Positions 37,210-48,480 of a stretch of 64,000 bases of DNA are shown piece after piece (position 1 is the stretch's first letter; each line of letters opens with the position of its first letter). The stretch spans positions 4,097,001 to 4,161,000 of the forward strand of contig NW_026622897.1 in the NCBI RefSeq assembly GCF_023065955.2, written 5' to 3'. The notes below the pieces were generated by a model. The model saw only the letters and a list, made by a program, of their open reading frames with translations, made no database searches and was not told where the DNA came from. The position numbers and the translations under genes were made by a program. Origin of the DNA: Ursus arctos (lineage: Eukaryota; Chordata; Mammalia; Carnivora; Ursidae).

Positions 37210-37545
37210 CAGAAAAAGTATCTTTTAGAATCTATCCTCATGGCAGCTCAGTGTGTCTGTCCATGGCTCCATTTGATTTTTTTGTGGGTGGGGGTGGGGG
37301 GCAGACGATAACACAACAAAGTGTTTTGGTGCCTACGGGGGTTGAAACGATTCAAGCCTGAGGCCCTTACTGACCCCTCCCTGAGGGTCATCAGGAGCTC
37401 ACCGTGAACAAGACCATGAAGGAGGTCCGACCCAAGTGCGCAGGTCCTGTGCGGCCTGAGGCCGTCCCTTCTGTCCACGTGTAAACAAAGCTACAGCCGT
37501 CCTGTCTCAGCTCAGGGCACGAACCCCTCAAACACGTACTCCATT
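37210..37545. other. GC-rich, CpG-containing patch of unknown nature
   Basis: It carries a G-rich run 'GTGGGTGGGGGTGGGGGGC' at about 37286-37304, several CpGs and a CACGTG E-box near 37477. A 76-residue minus-strand frame (37248-37478) has no recognisable domain. It lies between an L2 and the next L1 and does not resemble either. Confidence 0.4.
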
Positions 37546-38148
37546 CTCTACATGTCGTTTTTTTAAATAGAAAAATTTTAACATGGAAACTGTCAGATCA
37601 TCTGTATTTTGCCCAGAATTGTGTTAGAAAAAGTGGAATAAATTTAAGAGGCAAAACCCTTATATAAATACCCTTTAAATGACAGGTAGTTCTTAAGCAA
37701 ATTTTCTTCTGAATTTATATGTGAAATTTCAGTTCCCTTTCTCCTCACCTCAGAAATCTGCATATATCTTTCTTCTAAAAGAGTAACTTCCTCTATAGAT
37801 ATATCAAAATTTTCAAAATATCACCATTTTGTTATTATTATCAACTTCTGTTATCTATATATACAAATTTTTTGCTTCAGGTTTTTTTTAAAAATCAAGG
37901 GAAATTCAGGGAAGATTGAAGAGGAGGATCCTGAGCTCGCCTGACCTAAGGACACACTGACATGACAGCTACCTCTGCACAACTAACTCTAACAGCGACC
38001 TGAAGCCTGGCAGAGCAGACCCTGCCCAATTAATCCTTGAGAACAGGCCACAGCAATAGGGTAGTAGGGGTGCAGACGCAGTTGGGAACCCAACTCCCAG
38101 CAAGACTAACTACAAATGGAAAGGGCATCACAAGCATGGAGAGCGATA

Positions 38149-38149
<1 letters not shown>

Positions 38150-38184
<35 letters not shown>
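38150..38184 (+). repeat. (AAT)n microsatellite
   Basis: About eleven uninterrupted AAT units are followed by imperfect AAT/ATTT sequence to about 38215. It lies in the 5' UTR of the L1 that starts at 37905. Confidence 0.95.
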
Positions 38185-39203
38185 TTTAATAATAATATTG
38201 AATAACAATGATTAATAACTCACTCTGAGAAACAACACAGAAACAGCAGCTTGAAAAGAGCTTGGGTAGATGTGAAAGAGACTTATTTACTAATCTCAGA
38301 CTATGTTCTGGATGGGCAGGGATCTTCAAGAGATTTCACCAAGAGGAAAAGTGCTCATGGGCCTCACTTTTCTTCCCCTCCCCCGGCCTAGGTAGCGGGA
38401 CGCTTACAGGAGCCAGCACTAACGCTTTCTATCTACATTGCTAGAATTGTGCTCCCAGCCCTCACTTTCCTTTGTGGCCACCACAATCCAACCCATCAAA
38501 CCTAGACACGCTTCCAAAGCCGCGCCTGCCCTGCCGCACCTTGTAAACAGCTCCAGCAGGGGTAAGCACCACTCCCACTGCCCTGGGGAAGGGGTACGAT
38601 AACCCCACACACCACAGTGCCCTCAATTCCAGCATCCTGGCCACTTAGCTGTCTGTGGAGGCAGTAAGCCCTGCCATTCAGTGTGCCAACAGCCGTGGCA
38701 GAGACACTCACACACCGTCGAGAACCTCTCAGACTAACAGGGAGCAAACCCTGCCCTTTGGTACTGCCTGCAGTTCTGGCAGAAAGCATAAGTGCAGTCA
38801 GTCAGCTGGACTTCCAGAAATGAGCCCACAGCAGCCTCAAGTCTCTCAACAGTGAGGAAACTAAACACTGCTCAGGGCACTGACACTAGGTAAAGCAGGT
38901 CATTGCAGCAGGCTGGGCTGGAGGCAATCACAGCTGAGCCACGATGAAAAGGTACATACAGCCCACAAAGGGGACACCCCAGGAGCACCTAGTTTTGGTG
39001 ACCAAGGGGATATCCCTGTAGGACACCACAGGACCTCTTCTATACAAGACCACTACTTTAAAGACCAGGAGACAAAACTGACTTCCCTAATATTTAGAAA
39101 CAAACACAGAGAGTCAGACAAAATGAGATAAAGAAATATGTCCCAAATGAAAGAACAAGACACAATCACAGTAAAATAACTAGACGAAACAGAGATAAGG
39201 AAT

Positions 39204-39446
39204 ATGCCTAATAAGGAATTCAAAGCAATGATCATAAAGATATTCACTGGATTTGAGAAAACAGTGGATGAAATAAGTGACAATTTCAACATTAAGACAG
39301 AAAATAGAAAAAATAATCTCTCAGAGATAAGGAATTCGATTAATGAAATAAAAAAATACACTATACAGAATCAACAGAAGATGAGAGGATGCAGAAGAAT
39401 GGATCAGCAATCTGGAAGAAAGGGTAATGAAAACCAACCAGGCTGA
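39204..39446 (+). pseudogene. L1 ORF1 coiled-coil fragment
   Basis: The frame reads NKEFKAMIIKIFTGFEKTVDEI and later NNLSEIRNSINEIKK, a heptad-like, charged helix typical of the coiled coil of L1 ORF1p. A later SINEC at 39571 and stops end it. Confidence 0.7.
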
Positions 39447-39570
39447 ACAGCAAACAGAAAATAAAAATTAATAAATGAGAAAAGGTTAAAGGAGCTCAGC
39501 ACCATCAAGTATAATGACATGAACATTTTAGGGATCCCAGAAGGAGAAGAGAGAAAGAAGGGAAAAGAGG

Positions 39571-39748
39571 GATGCCTAGTGGCTCAGTCAGTTAAGCATC
39601 TACCTTCAGCTCAGGTCATGGGATCAAGGACCATATCAGGCTCCCTGCTCAGCAGGGAGCCTGCTTCTCCCTCTGCCTGCTGCTCCCCCTGCTTGTGCTC
39701 TCTCTCTCTTTCTGACAAATAAGTAAATACAATCTTTAAAAAAAAAAG
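39571..39748 (+). mobile_element. SINEC (Can-SINE), plus strand
   Basis: It shows 'TAGTGGCTCAGTCAGTTAAG', the 'GGGAGCCTGCTTCTCCCTCTG' middle, CT repeats and an A tail. It is inserted in ORF1-region L1 sequence. Purine-rich flanks (GAGAGAAAGAAGGGAAAAGAG left, AGAGAGAGAAAAGAAAG right) probably include its target duplication, but the limits are unclear. Confidence 0.93.
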
Positions 39749-40037
39749 AGAGAGAGAAAAGAAAGTATTAGAAGAAATAATAGCTAAAAACTTCCCAAAT
39801 CTGGGGAAGGAAACAGACATCCAGGTCCAGGAAACAGAGAGCCCCTAACAAGACAAACCCAATAGGTCCACACCATGACAAACAACAATTAAAACATCAA
39901 AGAGCAATGATAATCTTACAGCCACAATACAAAAACAGAACAAAATACAAGGGAAACCCTATACGACTATCAGCTGATTTTTCAGTAAAAACTTTGCAGG
40001 CCAGAAGAAAGTGGCAGGATATATTCAAAGTGCTGAA

Positions 40038-41420
40038 TGGACCCTCAGCTCTTTGGGCAACTAATCTTTGATAAAGCAGGACAAAACATCCGGTGGAAAA
40101 AAGTCTCTTCAATAAATGGCACTGGGAAAATTGGAAAGCTACATGCAAAAGAATGAAACTTGACCACTCTCTCACACCATACACAAAGATAAACTCCAAA
40201 TGGATGAAAGACCTCCATGTGAGACAGGAATCCATCAAAATCCTAGAGGAGAACATAGGCAGCATCCTCTATGACATCGGCCAAAGCAACCTTTTTCATG
40301 ACACATCTCCAAAGGCAAGAGAAACAAAAGATAAAATGAACTTGTGGGACTTCATCAAGATAAAAAGCTTCTGCACAGCCAAGGAAACAGTCAAAAAAAC
40401 TAAGAGGCAGCCCACGGAATGGGAGAATATATTTGCAAATGATACTACAGATGAAAGACTGGTATCCAAGATCTACAAAGAACTTCTCAAACTTGATACA
40501 CAAGAAACAAATAAATCATAAAATGGGCAGAAGATATGAACAGACACTTTTCCAATGATGACATACAAATGGCTAACAGACACATGAAAAAATGTTCAAC
40601 ATCACTAGCCATCAGGGAAATTCAAATCAAAACCACACTGAGATAGCACCTTACGCCAGTTAGAATGGCAAAAATTGACAAGGCAAGAAACAACAATTGC
40701 TGGAGAGGATGTGGAGAAAGGGGATCCCTCCTACATTGTCGGTGGGAATGCAAGTTGGTACAGCCACTCTGGAAAACAGTGTGGAGGTCCCTTAAAAAGT
40801 TAAACATTGAGCTACCCAATGACCCAGCCATTGCAATACTGGGTATTTACCCCAAAGATTCAGACGTAGTGAAGAGAAGGGCCATATGCACCCCAACGTT
40901 CATAGCAGCATTGTCCACAATAGCTAAATCGTAGAAGGAGCCGAGATGCCCTTCAACAGATGACTGGATTAAGAAGATGTGGTCCATATATACAATGGAA
41001 TATTACTCAGCTATCAGAAAGAATTATTTCTCAACATTTGCTGCAACATGGACGGCACTGGAGGAGATAATGCTAAGTGAAATAAGTCAAGCAGAGAAAG
41101 ACAATTATCATATGGTTTCTCTCATCTATGCAACATAAGAACTAGGAAGATCGGTAGGGAAGAAAGGGATAAGAAAGGGGGGGTAATCAGAAGGGGGAAT
41201 GAAACATGAGAGACTATGGACTCTGAGAAACAAACTGAGGGCTTCAGAGGGGAGAGGGTTCGGGGGAATGGGATAGACTGGTGATGGGTAGTAAGGAGGG
41301 CACGTATTGCATGGTGCATTGGGTGTTATATGCAACTAATGAATCATCGAACTTTACATCAAAAACCAGGGATGTACTGTATGGTGACTAACATAATATA
41401 ATAAAAAAACATTTAAAAAA
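40038..41420 (+). mobile_element. Younger 5'-truncated LINE-1 inserted in an older LINE-1
   Basis: This 1.38-kb piece starts abruptly inside ORF2 ('TGGACCCTCAGCTCTTTGGG') and runs through a G-rich 3' UTR to an A tail. It is flanked by AAAGTGCTGAA (40027-40037) and AAAGTCCTGAA (41421-41431), an 11-bp target duplication with one mismatch. The older L1 resumes directly after it with the expected 'CTGAAAGTTAAAAC'. Its ORF2 remains are much better preserved than those of its host element, so it is clearly younger. Confidence 0.9.
40093..40934 (+). pseudogene. L1 ORF2 C-terminus of the younger insert
   Basis: Two open stretches, 40093-40521 (142 residues, for example [19 protein letters not shown]) and 40665-40934 (with [20 protein letters not shown]), cover most of the ORF2 C-terminal domain. 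The second includes the Cys/His cluster found near the end of L1 ORF2. They are separated by a stop and a frame change, so the protein is defective. Confidence 0.85.
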
Positions 41421-43540
41421 AAAGTCCTGAAAGTTAAAACAACAACAACAAAAATCCAACACCAAAAGTACTCTATCCAGCAAGACTATCATCCAGAACA
41501 GAAGAGAAAAAGAGTTTCCCAAACAAAAATTAAAGGAATTCATCACCACTAAACCAGCCTTATACATGTTAAAGAGAATTCTTTAAGTAAAAACGTAAGG
41601 TCATACCTGGAAGAAAATTATGAAGGGAAAAAATTTCACAGGTAAAAGCCAATATATAGTAACAATAAATCAATTACTTATAAAGTCACTATTGAGGCTA
41701 AAACACAAAAGTGATAAAATCAATTATATCTACAAAAATTAGTCAAAGAATACACAAAATGAAAAGGCATAAGATATGATATGATATCATAAACATAAAA
41801 CATGGAGGAGGAGTAAAAATTTAGTGCTTGGAATGTGTTTGAACTTAAGCAACTATCAACTTAATACAGACTGCTATACGCATAAGATGTTACATATGGA
41901 CACATGGTAACCACAAATCAAAAACCGGTAATACATACACAAAGAATAGAAAGAAAGCCAAGCAGGACACTAATCAAAGCCATCAAACCACAAGGGAAAA
42001 CAGCAATAGAAGAAGAAACGTAGAAGAACTATAAAAACAACCAGAAAACAATAAGTATATTTGCTTATCAATCATTTTAAATGTAAATGGTCTAAATGTC
42101 CCAATTAAAACACATAGGATGACTGAATGAATAAAAAACACAAGACCCATATGTATCCTGCCTACAAGTCTCACTTCAAACCTAAAAACACATGCAGACT
42201 GAAAGTGAAGGGATAGAGAAACATATGCCATGCAAATTAAAGTGCAAAAATGGTAGCAATTCTTGTATCAAAGGGCATTACATAATGATAAAGGGAACGA
42301 CTCATCAAGAGGTTATAACAATTGCAAATATCTGTGTACACAACACAGGAACACCAAAATATATAAAGCAAATATTACCAGAAACAGAAATTGACAATAA
42401 TATGATAATAGTAGGGGCTTTAATACTCCACTTACATCAATGGATAGATCATCCAGATAGATAAATCAATAAGGAAAGAGTGGCTTTGAAACATACGTTA
42501 GACCAGATGAATCTGACATATATACAGAACATTCCATCCCCAAACAGCAGAATAAAAATTCTTTTTAAGTGCACATGGAACACTCTTCAGGATAGATTAC
42601 AGGACAGGTCACAAAATAACTTTCAGTAAATTTAAGATGGAGATCATATCAAGTAGGTTTTCCAACCATAACAGTATGATACTAGAAATCAATTATAAGA
42701 AAAATCTGGAAAAAACACACAAACATGCAGAGGCAAAACAGCATGCTACTCAACAATCAGTGGGTCAACTACAAAAAGCAAAGAAAAAAATCAAGGAATA
42801 CATGGGGACAAATGAAAATGAAAACACAACAATCCAAAATCATGAGATGCAACAAAAGCAGTAATAGGGAATTTTATAGCAATACAGGCCTACCTCAAAA
42901 AAACAAGAAAATTCTCAAATAAAGAACCTAACCTTACACCTGAGGAGCTACAAAGAAAACAAACAAACCCAAGGTTAGTAGAGGGAAAGAAATAAAGATT
43001 TGTGCAGAAATGAACAAAAGAAAGACTAAAAGAAGAATGTAAAAGATCAATGAAACCAAGAGTTGGTTTTCTAAAAAGATAAACAAAATTGAAAAAATTA
43101 AGCCAGATTCATCAAGGAAAAAAGAGAGAGGATTCAAAAATCAGAAATGCAGGAGAAGAAATAGCAGCTGATGCCACATAAATACAAAGAATTATAAGAA
43201 CATATTATGAAAAATAATATGCTAACACACTGGATGACTTAGGCAAATGGATAAATTCCAGAAACATACAATCTTCCAAAACCAAATCAGGAAGAAATAG
43301 AAGATTTGAACTGAGCAATTACTAGTAATGAAATTGAATCAATAATCAAACTCCCACCAAACGAAAGTTCAGGACCACATGGCTTCACAGGTAAATTCTA
43401 CTAAACATTTAAAGAAGAGTTAATACCTACTCTTCTCAAACTGTTCCAAAAAATATAAGAAAACTTCATAACTCATTCTACAAGGCCAGCATTACTGTGA
43501 TACCAAAACCAGACTGGACACCACAAAAAAACCAAAATCA

Positions 43541-43710
43541 GGTCAGCTGGGTGGCTCAGTCAGTTAAGGGTCTGACTCTTGGTTTTGGCTCAGGTCATGG
43601 TCTCAGGGTCCTGATACCAAGCTCCACATCAGGCTTCCTCTCAGCGTGGACTCTGCTTGTCCTTCTCCCTCTGCTCCTCCTCCACCCTGGAGAAATAAAA
43701 TCTTAAAAAA
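43541..43710 (+). mobile_element. SINEC (Can-SINE), plus strand
   Basis: 'CTGGGTGGCTCAGTCAGTTAA', 'GGCTCAGGTCATGGTCTCAG', CT-rich middle and 'AAATAAAATCTTAAAAAA' tail. It is inserted in ORF2 of the L1 at 37905-46970. A-rich flanks hide the target duplication. Confidence 0.92.
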
Positions 43711-44205
43711 GAGAAAAACAAACCCAAAACCAAGTCCAAAACAAACAACTAACTATAGGCCAGTGTATCTGATGAACATAGATGCAAAAATCCTCAAATA
43801 TTAGCACACCCTATTCTACAATATATTTGAAAAATTATTCACGATCAAGTGGGATTTTTTCCAGGGATGTAATGGTGGTTCAATATGTGCAAGTCAATCA
43901 GTATGATACATCACATTACCAAGAGGATAAAAACCATACGATCATCTGAAGAGATGCAGATATAGCATTTGATATTTTCAACATCCTTTCATGATAAAAA
44001 CTCTCAGCAGAGTGGGTGTAGAGGGAACATAACTCAACGTAATAAAGGCCACATATGACAAACCCACAACTAACATCATACTCAATGGTGAAAAACTGAG
44101 AACCTTCTCTCTAAGATCAGGAACAAAACAAGGGTTCCACTCCTGCCACTTTTATTCAACATAGTACTGGAAGTCCAAGCCATAGTAATCAGACTAGAAA
44201 AAGAA

Positions 44206-45167
44206 ATGAAAGACATCCAAATTGCTAAGGAAGAAGTAAGGCTGTCACTTTTTATAAATGACATGTTACGACATACAGAAAACCCTAAAGACCCCACCAA
44301 AAAACTATTAGAAATGATAAATGAATTCAGTGAAGTGACAGGATACAAAATCAATATAAAGTATGTGTCACGTCTCTATGTACTAGTAACAAAGTAGCAG
44401 AAAGAAAAATTAAGGAAACAATTCAATTTACAGTTGCACCAAAGGATAAAATACCTAGGAATAAATTTAACCACAGAGGTGAAAGACCTAGTCTCTAAAA
44501 ACTATAAAACACTAATGAAAGAAATGGAAGATAAAACAACAAATGTAAAAGCACACCATGCTCATGGATTCGAAGAACTAATATTGTTAAAATGTCCATA
44601 TTACCCAAAGCAATATATTGATTAAATGCAATGTCCTTCAAAATACCCATGACATTTCTCATAGAACTAGAACAAATAAAATTTGTAAAGAACCAGAAAA
44701 GGCCTCGAATAGCCAAACCAGTCTTGAGAAAGAAGAATAAATCTGGAGGTTTCACGATCTCAGATTTGAAAACCTGTAATATGGTACTGGCACCAAAAAA
44801 GGACATACAGATCAACGGAACAGGATAGAACCCAGAAATAAACCTACACATATATGGATAATTAATCAATGACAGAAGAGGCAAGAATATACAATGGGGA
44901 AAAGACAGAATTTTCAAAAAATATTTTTGAGGAAACTGGGCAGCTACATGCAAAAGAATGAAACTGGACCACTTTCTTACACCACACACAAAAATAATCT
45001 CAAAATGGATTAAAGGCTTAAATGAGAGACCTGAAACCATAAAACTCCTAGAGGAAAACATAGGCAGCAATCTCTTTGATATTGGCCTTAGCAACATTTT
45101 TCTACATATGTCTCCTAAGGCAAGGGAAATAAAAACAAAAATAAACTTGGGACTACACCAAAATTAA
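44206..45167 (+). pseudogene. L1 ORF2 reverse transcriptase and C-terminal fragments
   Basis: Open pieces at 44206-44397, 44434-44625, 44631-44828 and 44958-45167 follow ORF2 order. The reverse transcriptase active-site box, normally F-A-D-D, reads F-I-N-D here, so the first catalytic Asp is lost. Later pieces contain IKYLGINLTTEVKDL and [17 protein letters not shown]. Stops and frameshifts separate them. Confidence 0.85.
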
Positions 45168-45820
45168 AAGCTTTTGTACAGCAAAGGAAACCATCAGCAA
45201 AATGAAAAGGCAACCTACTGATGAGAGAAGATATTTGCAAATGATCTGATAAAGGGTTAATATCTAAAATATATAAAGAAGTTATACAACTCAACATCAC
45301 AAAAATAAACTGATTAAAAAATGGCCAGAGGACCTGAACATTTTTCAAAGGAGACATAAAGATGACCAACAGACAAATGGAAAGATGCTCAATATCATTA
45401 ATCATCAGGGAAATGCCAAACAGACAAACACCCCCCCCAAACAAAACAAAACAAACACCCAAACACAATGAGAGATCACCTCACACCAGTCAGAATGACT
45501 AGTATCAAAAGGCTGAGAAATAACAAGTGTTGGCCAGGATGTGGAGGAAAGGGAACCCTTGTCACTTAGGAATGTAAACTGGTGCAGCCACTGTGGAAGA
45601 TAATGTGGAGTTTCCTCAAAATATTAAAAACAGAAATACCCTATGATCCAGTAATTCCACGACTGGATGTTTACCCAAAGAAAAAGAAAAGACTAATTTG
45701 AAAAGATATATGCACCCCTATATTTATGGGAGCATTATTTACAATTGCCAAGATATGGAAGCAACCCAAGTGTCTGTCAACAGATGAATGGATAAATATG
45801 GGGTGTATATATGTGTCTGT

Positions 45821-46000
45821 GGATAGATAGATAGATAGATTGCTGCCCCAGGAAGCGTAGCAACTAATGGGCAAGAGGGCGTCTATCAGGCACAAATACA
45901 GTGGGAGGGTGGGTAAAATATATACATATATATATTTATATTATATTATATATATAATATTTATATTATATATATCATATATCATGATTATATATATATA
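45821..46000 (+). other. Patchwork insert inside the L1 3' region
   Basis: The host L1 phrase 'ATGGGGTGTATATAT' occurs both before (45798-45812) and after (46004-46018) this segment. Between them lie a (GATA)n stretch, a 56-bp block (45846-45901) nearly identical to 47249-47305 in a nearby L2, a 21-bp block (45900-45920) matching 46719-46739 with two C/T differences, and TA repeats. See the finding. Confidence 0.75.
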
Positions 46001-46011
46001 AAAATGGGGTG

Positions 46012-46066
<55 letters not shown>
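45919..46066 (+). repeat. (TA)n and (GT)n/(TA)n microsatellites
   Basis: Imperfect TA/TATT repeats span 45919-46000. A (GT)15 run spans 46021-46050, followed directly by (AT)8 to 46066. They lie at the TATATA stretch normal for L1 3' regions. Confidence 0.93.
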
Positions 46067-46067
<1 letters not shown>

Positions 46068-46143
46068 CACACACAATGGAATATTATTCAACCATAAAAA
46101 AGAATGTGCTTTTGCCATTTGCAACATTAATGGACCTAAGTAT

Positions 46144-46575
46144 AGAGGCTGCTTTTAGGCAAACAGGCTTTAGCAACAGAATGCAAAAAGGATCACAGTG
46201 ACCCCCTGGCTGACTACAGACAGGCCCATCAGGCGACCCACCCCACCCCACCTCAAAACCTCCAGGGCCCTAGCTGACCAACGGGCTGCTTACAACCAGG
46301 CACAGTGACCAAAAAAGGGAGAAACTCCGTATGCCGCCCGCCCGTACGTCCTCACCTTCCCTCTGAAAGCAGCCCTCAGCCAGTGCCTCGGGGCAGACAG
46401 CCTCTCCTCGCTGCCCTGCCCACTGCTCCCTTGTGGCAGCAAACTTCTATCTCCTTTGTTCTGCCTGGGGTGAATTCTTTCACCTCCCCTGCCACGGGCT
46501 TCCACCGGTCATCGCCCCACATTTGGAGGCCCCCATGTGATTGGGAGGCACTCCAGCCAGGCACCACACTAGAGC
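46144..46575 (+). mobile_element. Probable endogenous retrovirus LTR-type insert in L1
   Basis: A 432-bp GC-rich segment interrupts the L1 phrase 'ATGGACCTA[GAGG]GTATGAAACTAAATAAGTC'. GTAT lies on both sides (46140-46143 and 46576-46579), a 4-bp duplication as class I/gamma-type ERVs make. Near the right end 'CCCCACATTTGGAGGCCCCC' resembles an LTR end (CA) followed by a primer-binding site of tRNA-Gln type. No coding sequence is present. The right end also resembles L1 (CTAGAG), so the exact borders and class are uncertain. Confidence 0.5.
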
Positions 46576-47139
46576 GTATGAAACTAAATAAGTCAGAGAA
46601 CAAATACCATAGCATTTCATTTATATGTGGAATCTAAAAACCAAACCAAGGAAGAAAGGAGACAAACCCCCTGATGCTTAAGTACAAGGAACGAGCGCTG
46701 GTTGCCATCAGGGACGTGAGTGGGAGGGCGGGCAAAATAGGTAGAGACGGTAAGCAGTACGCAATTCCAATATAAAATAAGCACGGAGATGAAAACTACA
46801 GCATAAGGAAGGTAGTCAATAACATTGTAAAAACATCTTATGGTGACTTATGATTGACGACACTTACCGTGTGAACACGGAGTAATGCATAGAGTCATCG
46901 AAGTAATATGCTATACCCTTGAAATATAACATTGTATGTTAACTATACTTCAATAAAAAAATAAATAATAGAAAAAATACCAGTGTCACTATTTCCACTC
47001 TCCAGTTTTACAATACGATTTCTTAGTTATCCACATCATGGCACCAAATAGCTTGCACACCAATGCCCAGCATAAAACCAAAGTCTCACATATCAGAGAT
47101 AGTCATACGGTCTTATTCTAGAGAAGTCCATCCCACCAA

Positions 47140-47310
47140 TGCATTTACTCATTAATTCAACACATATCTAAAGAGTGCTTATTATGTGTTAAGCATGTTT
47201 AGCAAGTTCTGGGACTATAATGATGAGCTTAAACAGGCATGGTCCCCGCCCCGGGACGCGTAGCAACTAATGGGCCAGAGGGCGTCTACCAGGCACAAAA
47301 TACAGACACG
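47140..47310 (-). mobile_element. L2 LINE 3' fragment, minus strand
   Basis: 'TTAATTCAACACATATCTAAAG', 'TGCTTATTATGTGTTAAGC', 'TGGGACTATAATGATGAGC' and 'CAGGCATGGTCCCCGCCC' match the reverse complement of the L2 3' end. Its last part (47249-47305) is duplicated at 45846-45901. Confidence 0.65.
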
Positions 47311-47808
47311 TGCAGCTGTCAGCTCTGTGCATAGAGTTGTTAAATATGACCTTTAAGATAAATAGAGTTTGAAGTTTTACTCTGTGTCCAGTATATATTT
47401 AACTTTAGAGATTCATTATTTACTTTAATTATTCCAAAGAATAAAAGCGGACAGAATGCCTTGTCTACCTCATTCCTTTGACTTTTAGAAAGATCGAGGA
47501 ACATCTTGAAAATGTGAGGACTTTTGGTGTGATGCAGATCTTCCACATTTGTTCTCCTGTGTTTAAACGAGTGTACCAGAAGGATAGCAATTGTGGGGAG
47601 TGACAAGCGGTGTTTACCTCTCAGTCGAGTCAAGTTCTTCATGCGCCCTCTCGGGGGCCCATAAACGTGTAGGGCACAATTGCTACCTTGCAGACTGGGT
47701 GGATTTACTCCTGCTACCTTAGAGAATGACAGGGTCTCACCAATGACAGGGTATTAGCTCAAGGTAAGACCGAAGACAGGAGGAGGGGGGAGGCCGGAGA
47801 ACACTTAC

Positions 47809-47963
47809 TGGTAAGTGGTGGGGCTGACATTGATGCGCCGAGGGTGACTTCCTGATTCGAATTTGCTTGCCAGAGTGACATTATTTCCAAACAGGCAATA
47901 TCGTGGCATTCTCACCCCAACAACTCCAGCGAGCACGGAACCCGAGTGAATGCCTATCCTCAT
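47809..47963 (-). CDS. GUCY1A2: GUCY1A2 penultimate coding exon (cyclase catalytic domain)
   Basis: This 155-bp exon encodes 51 residues plus two bases (CA) of a Gln codon completed in the last exon. It starts [16 protein letters not shown] and continues [20 protein letters not shown], a core stretch of the class III nucleotide cyclase domain, then ends with INVSPTTY. The acceptor is a strong pyrimidine tract plus AG (plus-strand CT at 47964-47965). The donor is consensus GTAAGT (plus-strand 47803-47808). Catalytic cyclase chains, such as sGC beta-1, carry Asn and Arg in the VNxxSR segment to stabilise the transition state. Here these positions are Thr and Lys (VTLASK), as expected of an alpha chain that must pair with beta-1. 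The metal-binding aspartates are encoded upstream, outside the window. The first codon, Met, is internal to the protein and is not a start. Confidence 0.97.
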
Positions 47964-48329
47964 CTAAAAAAAGAAAAAATGAAAAGGATGTATTTATGCC
48001 TTCTTCCAGTATGCAATTTTTTTAGTGAAAGGTAATTTTGTAAGCCAGTGAACTTGGATCTCCCCAAAGACAGGAACTGGGTTTTGGTAATTTTTGTAAG
48101 CATGATATCTGGATCTTTATAGTGGCAATGAACATGAGTGCTGTGGAATAAATGAATAAATTAATTAACTAGAGGAAAAATTATGTTTAATTTGCTACAT
48201 AAATCCGGTTATATTACAAGCCAACTCGTGTTCCTTTTGAACAGAATATATTCTAATATATGAAAAATGTATTATTCTCCCTCTAGTTATTCTTATATAC
48301 AACCATATTTTTCCCTTCGTAGAATTAAG

Positions 48330-48480
48330 CACAATTAAATATTTATATTTGTTTATTTTGTTTATTTGTCCTATGAGAGAAGGATCCATATCTGTTTCCT
48401 TTCTGCTGAATATTCAGTACTTAGTATTGTACCTAGAGCAAAGTAGGCCCTCAACGGTAAGTGATAAAGGTTGATAAATT
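48330..48480 (+). mobile_element. L2 LINE 3' fragment, plus strand
   Basis: 'CTATGAGAGAAGGATCCATATC', 'TGTACCTAGAGCAAAGTAGG' and 'CCCTCAACGGTAAGTGATAA' are in L2 3'-end order. The stretch 48481-48980 shows no recognisable element. Confidence 0.5.

Larger units (their letters stand above)
37905..46970 (+). mobile_element. LINE-1, plus strand, interrupted by several later inserts
   Basis: It starts near 'AGGATCCTGAGCTCGCCTG', has ORF1-like sequence at 39200-39450, ORF2 remnants at 42400-45700, and ends near 'TATACTTCAATAAAAAAAT'. Four later insertions interrupt it: SINEC at 39571 and 43541, a younger truncated L1 at 40038, and an LTR-like insert at 46144. A patchwork insert at 45821-46000 also does. 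Without these about 6.6 kb of L1 remain, close to full length. It runs antisense to GUCY1A2 and ends about 840 bp from the penultimate coding exon. Confidence 0.85.
12806..47808 (-). other. GUCY1A2: GUCY1A2 last intron between coding exons (35.0 kb)
   Basis: This intron is bounded by a consensus GTAAGT donor at its right end and a CCTCCTTAG acceptor at its left end, both read on the minus strand. It interrupts a Gln codon after its second base (phase 2). More than half of it is LINE-1 sequence: one element in gene sense and two in antisense, with nested inserts. I found no further cyclase exon in it. The 31-residue insert known from the alpha-2i splice form was not recognised. Confidence 0.93.

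Noticed and set aside
44495..45097. 200-residue minus-strand open frame
   Set aside because: It is the reverse strand of L1 ORF2 sequence; the recognisable protein is on the plus strand.
12806..47808. The alternative 31-residue insert exon of the alpha-2i isoform
   Set aside because: I found no frame with flanking splice sites that I could recognise as this exon; it may lie elsewhere in the gene.
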